From assembly GCF_002899675.1 (NCBI RefSeq), contig NZ_PKUU01000025.1, positions 1 through 48,554 of the forward strand: 48,554 bases of DNA, in the 5' to 3' direction. Of this stretch, positions 42,735-48,554 are shown one piece after another. The notes beneath the pieces were generated by a model that did no database searches, was not told the DNA's origin, and was given only the letters and a program-made list of their open reading frames with translations. The DNA comes from Clostridium sp. chh4-2. GTDB taxonomy: Bacteria > Bacillota > Clostridia > Lachnospirales > Lachnospiraceae. Position numbers and translations under genes: made by a program. The stretch's first letter is position 1; each line of letters starts with the position of its first letter.

Positions 42735-43985
42735 ATGAGGAAAATGAAAAAAATGATGTCATTGCTGCTGGCAGTTTCTATGATAGGCGGATTATGCGCC
42801 TGCGGGTCATCAAGCCAGCCAGCCGCTTCAACAGGGGGGAGTTCATCTGCCGGGACGACGGCTGCCGGATCAGAGGCTCCGGCGGATAAAAAAGAAGGCG
42901 AAACCTCACAGGCCGAGGCTATGGGAAATTATAAAATCGGAATCATGACAGATACAGTGTCCTCAACAGAAGAAAATTACCGTGCCGCTATGACAATGAA
43001 AGCGAAATACGGGGATATGATCGTGACTGCCACATATCCGGACAAGTCTTCAGAGCTCGAGACTACAATTTCCAACGCGCTGAGCCTGGCATCCGATCCG
43101 GATGTAAAAGCCATTGTGTTCTGTCAGGCCATTGAGGGAACCACGGCTGCGATCCAGAAGATCAAGGAAAAACGCCCTGACATGCTCTGTATCGTAGGCG
43201 GTATGACGGAAGATCCGGCTGTGATCGGTGCGGACGGAGTTGCGGATATCTGTCTTCAGAAAGCAACGGAAGAATTGGGAATTCAGATGGTGGAAGGCGC
43301 AAAAGAGAGAGGCGCAACCAGGCTGATCCATTATTCCTTCCCGCGTCAGATGGCAATGCAGGTAATCCATACCAGATATGAAGCGATTAAGGCGAAATGC
43401 GAAGAGCTGGGAATCGAGTTCATGGAAGTCATGACACCGGATACCCAAAGCGATGCCGGCGTAGCAGGAACCCAGCAGTTTGTATTGGAAGACGTGAGAA
43501 GAAAGATCGAAGAATTTGGCCCTGACACCGCATTTTATGCAACCGGCGTGGCGATGAATGAACCTATGATTAAGGCAGTTGTGGAAGGCGGAGCAATCTA
43601 TATCCTCCAGTCCGACCCATCACCATTTAACGGCTATCCGGCGGCACTGGGAATTGAGATACCGGAAGATAAAAAAGGCGATTTCCAGTACGGCCTTCAG
43701 CAGATCAAAGAAAAATCCACGGCTCTTGGAATGGAAAAACGTCTTTCCACATGGAGCTTTGCAGTTTATCCCATGTTCATCTGCGCTGGCGTGGAATATG
43801 CCAAAGCCTATTGTGAAGGCCAGACAAACGGCAAATTCGACCCGGATGTGTTAAAAGAGAAAATGTCCGAGTACGCCAAAGCCGATATCCAGTTCAGCAA
43901 TTACGTGGACAACAACGGAACGAAATTTGACAATGTAATCTATGTGACCGGAGAACTGGTTGACTTCAGCACCTTCGGCGAATAA
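42735..43985 (+). CDS. DUF3798 substrate-binding lipoprotein
   Basis: 416 aa. A basic N-terminus and hydrophobic core end in LCAC near residue 23, a lipobox, followed by a Ser/Gly/Ala-rich linker to about residue 60. The DUF3798 domain then starts YKIGIMTDTVSSTEENYRAA. It resembles periplasmic-binding proteins of the sugar or Bmp type (DPDVKAIVFCQAIEGTTAAI, EFMEVMTPDTQSDAG, FYATGVAMNEPMIKA). It probably delivers a ligand to the ABC components encoded downstream; the ligand is unknown. AGGAGG precedes the ATG. It heads an operon that also holds a PepD-type peptidase, which hints at peptides or peptide-like ligands. Confidence 0.87.
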   Translation: MRKMKKMMSLLLAVSMIGGLCACGSSSQPAASTGGSSSAGTTAAGSEAPADKKEGETSQAEAMGNYKIGIMTDTVSSTEENYRAAMTMKAKYGDMIVTATYPDKSSELETTISNALSLASDPDVKAIVFCQAIEGTTAAIQKIKEKRPDMLCIVGGMTEDPAVIGADGVADICLQKATEELGIQMVEGAKERGATRLIHYSFPRQMAMQVIHTRYEAIKAKCEELGIEFMEVMTPDTQSDAGVAGTQQFVLEDVRRKIEEFGPDTAFYATGVAMNEPMIKAVVEGGAIYILQSDPSPFNGYPAALGIEIPEDKKGDFQYGLQQIKEKSTALGMEKRLSTWSFAVYPMFICAGVEYAKAYCEGQTNGKFDPDVLKEKMSEYAKADIQFSNYVDNNGTKFDNVIYVTGELVDFSTFGE

Positions 43986-44087
43986 TTGCATAGTCATACG
44001 GGAATCTCCCGTTCCGGAAGCAGGGAACCGGTAAAGAGCCGCGCCCTGGGCCGGGAATTATCCTAAGCACGAAGTACCAAATAGAAG

Positions 44088-44114
44088 AGCAGGCAGGCCA
44101 CCGCTTGCTTTTTC
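44088..44114 (+). terminator. Possible attenuator after the binding-protein gene
   Basis: AGCAGGC at 44088-44094 pairs with GCTTGCT at 44103-44109 (one G-T pair), followed by TTTTC. Placed between the binding-protein gene and the ATPase gene, it could lower expression of the membrane components relative to the binding protein. Confidence 0.5.
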
Positions 44115-44144
44115 TCTAAAAATACATAAGACAGGTGATGAGGA

Positions 44145-45752
44145 ATGGCGGAATATGAGTATGTCCTGGAAATGAAGGATATAGGCAAGGAATACTATGG
44201 AAACCGGGTACTCAAAGGGATCAGTTTTCATCTGAAGCCCGGCGAGATCATGTCTGTGATCGGGGAAAACGGGGCGGGCAAATCAACCCTTATGAACGTT
44301 TTGTTTGGAATGCCGGTAATTCATTCGACAGGCGGATATGAAGGCAAGGTATTTTACGAGGGGAAGGAAGTATCCATAAAATCACCGTATCATGCCATGG
44401 AACTGGGAATTGGAATGGTGCATCAGGAATTTATGCTGCTTCCGGATTTTACCGTGACGGAAAATATTAAACTGAACCGGGAGCTGACAAAACCCAACCC
44501 GTTCAGCCGGGCATTTGGCAAAAAGCTGGAAACTCTGGACCGGAAAACCATGAAGCAGGATGCCAGAAGAGCCCTGGACCGGGTGGGGCTTGGGATCGAC
44601 GAATGGGCTCTTGTGGAAGGCATGCCGGTGGGGTATATGCAGTTTGTGGAAATCGCCCGGGAGATCGACAAACAGGATATTAAGGTGATCGTATTTGACG
44701 AGCCCACGGCGGTTCTGACGGAAAGCGAATCCCAAAGGCTTTTGGAAGTTATGAGGAAAATTGCAGATTCCGGCGTTGGTATCCTCTTTATCAGTCATAA
44801 ACTGGATGAGGTGATCCGGATTTCCGATAAAATCATGGTTATGCGGGACGGAGAGCAGGTGACCACTATTCCAGGTAAAAATGCGTCCACGGTTCAATTG
44901 GCGGAACTGATGGTGGGAAGGGGAATTGACGCGGATTCCATTGCGAAGTACCGGGATTTTTCGGACGGAGAAACGCTGATGTCCATCAGAGACTTAAAAG
45001 TCATGATGCCGGGAGAGATGGTAAAGGGTATCGATCTGGATATTAAAAAAGGCGAGATCGTAGGATTTGCCGGGCTGGCCGGATATGGCAAGCTGGGCAT
45101 ATCCAATGGTATTTTAGGAATCTGTCATGCGGATGGAGAAGTGGTTTATAAAGGCGAACGTTTAAAACTGAACGATCCTTTGGCGGTTCTTCGAAAGCAT
45201 ATCGCTTTTGTATCGGAGGACAGGAAAGGCGTGGGCCTGATTCTGCAGGATTCCATCGAGGACAACATAGTCAATCCCTCCATGCAGGTTCACGGCCAGT
45301 TCCTGAAACAGTATGGGCCGCTCAGGCAGATCGACAGGAAAAAGATCAATGAACGGGCGAAAAAGATGATCGGAGAGCTTCAGATCAAATGCACCGGGCC
45401 CAAGCAGGCCGTAGGCGCATTATCCGGCGGAAACCAGCAGAAAGTCTGCATCGCGGCGGCCCTTACGCTGGAACCGGAGATGCTGTTTGTATCGGAACCC
45501 ACAAGGGGAATCGACATCGGGGCGAAAAAGATAGTGTTGGATTATCTTCAAAAATTGAACCGGGAAGACGGAGTGACCATTGTGGTCACGTCCAGTGAAT
45601 TGAAGGAACTGCGTTCCGTATGCGATAAAATCGTGATCATAACCAAAGGGAAGATCCAGGGTGTGCTTCTTCCTGACGCTCCGGATGCGGAATACGGGCT
45701 GATGATGTCGGGAGCCAGTGAAAAAACGGCGGGAGGTGAGGAAAATGAGTAA
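44145..45752 (+). CDS. Double-domain ABC ATPase (RbsA/MglA/Bmp-type)
   Basis: 535 aa with two ABC domains. In the first, Walker A is GENGAGKST near residue 41, Walker B is IVFDEPTAVLTE near residue 184 and the signature is degenerate (PVGYMQFVEIAREI). In the second, Walker A is degenerate (GLAGYGKLGI near residue 304), while the signature LSGGNQQKVCIAAAL near residue 425 and Walker B MLFVSEPTRGIDIG near residue 447 are good. This asymmetry is usual for sugar- and nucleoside-type importers. It overlaps the first permease gene by 8 nt. Confidence 0.92.
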   Translation: MAEYEYVLEMKDIGKEYYGNRVLKGISFHLKPGEIMSVIGENGAGKSTLMNVLFGMPVIHSTGGYEGKVFYEGKEVSIKSPYHAMELGIGMVHQEFMLLPDFTVTENIKLNRELTKPNPFSRAFGKKLETLDRKTMKQDARRALDRVGLGIDEWALVEGMPVGYMQFVEIAREIDKQDIKVIVFDEPTAVLTESESQRLLEVMRKIADSGVGILFISHKLDEVIRISDKIMVMRDGEQVTTIPGKNASTVQLAELMVGRGIDADSIAKYRDFSDGETLMSIRDLKVMMPGEMVKGIDLDIKKGEIVGFAGLAGYGKLGISNGILGICHADGEVVYKGERLKLNDPLAVLRKHIAFVSEDRKGVGLILQDSIEDNIVNPSMQVHGQFLKQYGPLRQIDRKKINERAKKMIGELQIKCTGPKQAVGALSGGNQQKVCIAAALTLEPEMLFVSEPTRGIDIGAKKIVLDYLQKLNREDGVTIVVTSSELKELRSVCDKIVIITKGKIQGVLLPDAPDAEYGLMMSGASEKTAGGEENE

Positions 45753-46788
45753 GACAAAATTAAGCGGTCTTTACCGGTCAATCGGACTGCCAAGGCTGAT
45801 TATCACAGGATTTGTCCTGGTTTTGTGCCTGCTTCTGCCGGTGCTGGGGCTGCAGTCCGATATGCTGTTTTCCCAATCCTTAACCAGAATTTTTATGAAT
45901 CTGATCCTGGTGTTAGCCATGGTTCCTTCCATCACGTCAGGAATCGGCATGAACTATGGACTCCCCCTGGGAATTGTCTGCGGGCTTTTAGGAGGGGCAC
46001 TTAGTCTGGAACTGAGGATCACGGGCCTGGCCGGTTTTCTGGCGGCGATTGTAATTTCCCTTCCTCTGGCTGCGCTGTTTGGAACCGGTTATGGAATTCT
46101 GCTCAACAAGGTCAGGGGCTCGGAGGGAATGATCGCCACTTATGTGGGATTCTCGGTGGTTGCGTTTATGGATATTGTTTGGCTGGTGTCTCCGTTTAAA
46201 AATGATGCGATCACATTTCCCATGGGTTCAGGGCTCAGAAATATCGTTTCTGTAGAAGGCAGCTATGAAAAAATATTGGATAACTTTTTAAAGATTAAAA
46301 TTACCCGCAATATCGAAATTCCCACAGGGCTGATCTTATTTTCCCTGTTCCTCTGTCTGCTGATGTGGATCTTTCTGCGCACCAAACTGGGAATCAAGAT
46401 GAAGATCGGAGGGGCCAATCCGGCTTATGCAAAGGCCATTGGCATCAAAGTGGATAAGACCAGGATTTTGGGTATGGTGATTTCCACCTGTCTGGGCGCG
46501 GTGGGCATTATCGTCTATGCGCAGAGCTATGGATTCTACCAGTTTTACAACGCTCCTCTGATGATGGCATTCAGCTGTGCGGCTGCGATTCTGATCGGTG
46601 GGGCCACGGTGAGAAAGGCTTCAGTTACTCATGTTATATTCGGAACGGTTCTGTTCCAGACCATGCTGACAATCGCGCTTCCCATAGCCAATGAAGTGAT
46701 GCCGGAGGGAAATCTGTCTGAAATAATCCGGATTATCATCAGCAACGGAGTCATTCTGTATGCGCTTACGAAAGCAGGTGATAAATGA
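45745..46788 (+). CDS. ABC transporter permease (branched-chain/ribose type), subunit 1
   Basis: About 347 aa with eight to ten hydrophobic helices. The pattern fits the BPD_transp_2 permease family: PSITSGIGMNYGLPLGIVCGLLGGAL near residue 62, RTKLGIKMKIGGANPAYAKAIGIKVDKTRILGM near residue 216 (the ATPase coupling loop) and AAAILIGGATVRKASV near residue 280. ATG 45745 follows GGGAGGTGAGG and overlaps the ATPase end by 8 nt; an in-frame GTG at 45718 lacks spacing. It pairs with the second permease. Confidence 0.9.
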   Translation: MSKTKLSGLYRSIGLPRLIITGFVLVLCLLLPVLGLQSDMLFSQSLTRIFMNLILVLAMVPSITSGIGMNYGLPLGIVCGLLGGALSLELRITGLAGFLAAIVISLPLAALFGTGYGILLNKVRGSEGMIATYVGFSVVAFMDIVWLVSPFKNDAITFPMGSGLRNIVSVEGSYEKILDNFLKIKITRNIEIPTGLILFSLFLCLLMWIFLRTKLGIKMKIGGANPAYAKAIGIKVDKTRILGMVISTCLGAVGIIVYAQSYGFYQFYNAPLMMAFSCAAAILIGGATVRKASVTHVIFGTVLFQTMLTIALPIANEVMPEGNLSEIIRIIISNGVILYALTKAGDK

Positions 46789-48098
46789 TGAAAAAGATAA
46801 AGGATCTGTTTACCAATAATATCGTAACGGTCATGTTCATTATCCTCTGCGCGGCGGCCATCGCGGTTGCCGATCAGACCCCTGCTTTCTTATTTGAACA
46901 GATCGTTCAAAGGCTTTTCAGAAACGGCATTCTGGTGTTGTCCTTAATCATCCCCGTTTTGGCCGGCCTGGGACTTAATTTCGGCATTGTTTTGGGAGCC
47001 ATGAGCGCTCAGACCGCTATGATTATGGTCACATACTGGAAGGTGGAAGGCGTGGCCGGTCTGGTGCTGGCTCTTATAATCAGCACTCCCATTGCCATCC
47101 TGTTAGGCGTGCTGATCGGACGTCTTTTCAACAAAACGAAAGGACAGGAGATGATAACGGGCATGATTCTGGGCTTTTTTGCAAATGGAGTCTACCAGTT
47201 CATATTCATGGTTTTAGTCGGTGGAATCATCCCTCTGAACAATCCCGATATGACCATATCCGGCGGAATCGGACTGTTAAATACCATGAAATTGTCGGAA
47301 AAGACGGCGGGAGCATTTGATAAACTTTTAAGGATTTCTCTCGATAAAGCATTTCTGTATGGATTTATCCTGCTGCTGATTGTATTTGCATGGAAGCTAT
47401 TTGGGGAGCTGCGGCAGAGAACTCTGACGGCACAGAGGAATCTGCCTTTGCCGGATGGCTTGCAGCAGCAAAATGGATTCGGCCGGGTAAAAGGCCTGGG
47501 CGCAGCAGTCGTGGTTTATGGCATTTTACTGGTTCTGGTAAGAGGAAATGCAAAAATCAATATGGCCATGGCATTTGTGGACGTCCCCGTGTTTACGGCG
47601 GTGCTGGTGATTCTGGCAGCCTTATTTACCAGATTTCTTATCAATACGAAACTGGGCCAGGATTTCCGGTCGGTTGGGCAGAACATGAAGGTGGCGGTGG
47701 CGTCGGGCATCAATGTGGATAAGACAAGAGTCATTGCAATCGTGATTTCAACCGTATTAGCCAGTTTCGGCCAGATTATATCGATTCAGAATATCGGCAA
47801 TTTTGCTACCTATACGGCCCATGAGCAGGTTGCGACCTTTGCAATTGCAGCTCTTTTAGTCGGAGGAGCGTCCATTAAAAAAGCCAATGTCAGCCATGCA
47901 TTTTTAGGGATTATTTTATTCCATACGCTGTTTACGGTTGCTCCCATGGCCGGCGCAAACCTTTTTAATGACACGCAGATAGGGGAATATTTCAGGGTGT
48001 TTGTATCTTATGGCGTTATTGCCCTGGCTCTTCTGCTTCATACGGCAAAAGCGGCCAAGCAGAGAAGGCTTCTGCTTCAGCAGGAACAGCAGTCGTAG
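46785..48098 (+). CDS. ABC transporter permease (branched-chain/ribose type), subunit 2
   Basis: 437 aa, longer than subunit 1, with nine or ten hydrophobic helices and a polar insertion near residues 200-235 (RQRTLTAQRNLPLPDG). Shared blocks are VLAGLGLNFGIVLGAMSAQTAMI near residue 59, TKLGQDFRSVGQNMKVAVASGINVDKTRVIAI near residue 288 and IAALLVGGASIKKANVSHAF near residue 353. It overlaps the first permease gene by 4 nt; ATG 46785 and ATG 46788 are both possible, the latter better spaced from AGGTG. Two different permeases with one double ATPase is the layout of Bmp-type nucleoside importers. Confidence 0.9.
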   Translation: MMKKIKDLFTNNIVTVMFIILCAAAIAVADQTPAFLFEQIVQRLFRNGILVLSLIIPVLAGLGLNFGIVLGAMSAQTAMIMVTYWKVEGVAGLVLALIISTPIAILLGVLIGRLFNKTKGQEMITGMILGFFANGVYQFIFMVLVGGIIPLNNPDMTISGGIGLLNTMKLSEKTAGAFDKLLRISLDKAFLYGFILLLIVFAWKLFGELRQRTLTAQRNLPLPDGLQQQNGFGRVKGLGAAVVVYGILLVLVRGNAKINMAMAFVDVPVFTAVLVILAALFTRFLINTKLGQDFRSVGQNMKVAVASGINVDKTRVIAIVISTVLASFGQIISIQNIGNFATYTAHEQVATFAIAALLVGGASIKKANVSHAFLGIILFHTLFTVAPMAGANLFNDTQIGEYFRVFVSYGVIALALLLHTAKAAKQRRLLLQQEQQS

Positions 48099-48145
48099 CA
48101 CAAAAATCTCAGGAAATAAATAAAAAATACGGAGAAGCAGACAAG

Positions 48146-48554
48146 ATGAGTAATGATTATTTGATTAAAGACAGAGAGCCACAGGCTTTATATCATTTTT
48201 TTGAAGATATTTCGAGAATCCCGAGAATTACCTTTCACGAGAAGGAAATCTCACAGTACCTGGTGGAGTTTGCCGAAAGCCGCGGATTATGGTGTTACCG
48301 TGACCGGATGTACAATGTGCTGATTAAAAAAAAGGGAAGCGCAGGCTGTGAAAATCTTCCTCCTGTTCTTTTGGAAGGCCACGTGGACATGGTGGCGGCA
48401 AAAGCCGGGGATTCCGATCACAATTTTGAGACAGACCCCATTGAATTGATCGTGGAAGGAAATATTCTGCGCGCCAATAAAACGACGCTCGGAGCGGATA
48501 ACGGCTGTGCGGTTGCCATGATGCTGACGCTGCTGGATAAAGAAGATCTGGTGC
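48146..48554 (+). CDS. pepD: PepD-type aminoacyl-histidine dipeptidase, 3' end outside window
   Basis: The first 136 or so residues are visible and the frame is open at the right edge. It starts MSNDYLIKDREPQALYHFFE and contains ISRIPRITFHEKEISQYLVEF. The metal-site motif is VLLEGHVDMVAAK near residue 75 (His and Asp ligands), followed by TTLGADNGCAVAMML near residue 113. This is the M20C dipeptidase pattern (PepD, also called Xaa-His dipeptidase). A GGAGAAG lies upstream of ATG 48146, 47 nt after the last permease. Sharing the operon with the DUF3798 importer, it probably splits imported dipeptides or related amides. Confidence 0.87.
   Translation, partial: MSNDYLIKDREPQALYHFFEDISRIPRITFHEKEISQYLVEFAESRGLWCYRDRMYNVLIKKKGSAGCENLPPVLLEGHVDMVAAKAGDSDHNFETDPIELIVEGNILRANKTTLGADNGCAVAMMLTLLDKEDLV

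Overview
The window looks like a chromosomal catabolic region of a Gram-positive anaerobe of class Clostridia, probably a gut Lachnospiraceae (Enterocloster/Lacrimispora-like). I infer this from strong AGGAGG ribosome-binding sites, short overlapping operons, Clostridia-type lipoprotein signal peptides, the density of LysR regulators and the protein families present. No rRNA, tRNA, CRISPR array, phage or transposase gene is visible. The window ends inside a peptidase gene.

Region by region. 1-2573: an alpha/beta hydrolase and a PucR regulator on the minus strand. 2693-14699: a large plus-strand cluster built on FdrA, DUF1116, DUF2877 and carbamate kinase. This is the protein set of the E. coli oxamate carbamoyltransferase (AllF/AllG/AllH) plus carbamate kinase. 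Here it is expanded to two FdrA modules (one fused to DUF1116, one separate), three DUF1116 modules, a LctP-type permease and an Nramp-like transporter lacking the metal-binding motifs. 15115-18782: a LysR regulator, a UxaA-type sugar-acid dehydratase and a second LysR gene. 18843-25653: a LysR gene divergent from a tripartite TctCBA transporter followed by two esterase-like hydrolases and a DUF3237 protein. 25852-27769: a MarR regulator and MATE exporter under an autoregulatory-looking promoter. 28739-37278: a LysR gene divergent from a GDSL hydrolase, a five-gene oligopeptide-type ABC transporter and an M20 amidohydrolase. 37408-40637: an ion-transporter-superfamily carboxylate carrier and a DUF6282 protein, divergent from a LysR gene. 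40741-41189: a deleted EamA transporter remnant. 41576-48554: a LysR gene divergent from a DUF3798 lipoprotein, a double ABC ATPase, two permeases and a PepD-type dipeptidase that runs off the end.

The modules share one plan: a regulator, a dedicated importer and hydrolytic enzymes for the imported compound. The substrates are mostly small carboxylates, esters, N-acyl compounds or peptides by inference.

The least ordinary content is non-coding. Four giant hairpins (about 290-350 nt, with perfect arms up to 91 bp) each sit just after the stop codon of a co-oriented gene. Their arms differ in sequence from copy to copy. All four nevertheless share a 9-bp helix bounded by A-opposite-A mismatches, and three share a branched apex that shows compensatory changes. 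A second family of about 40-50 bp REP-like palindromic repeats occurs at three sites, also 3' of genes.
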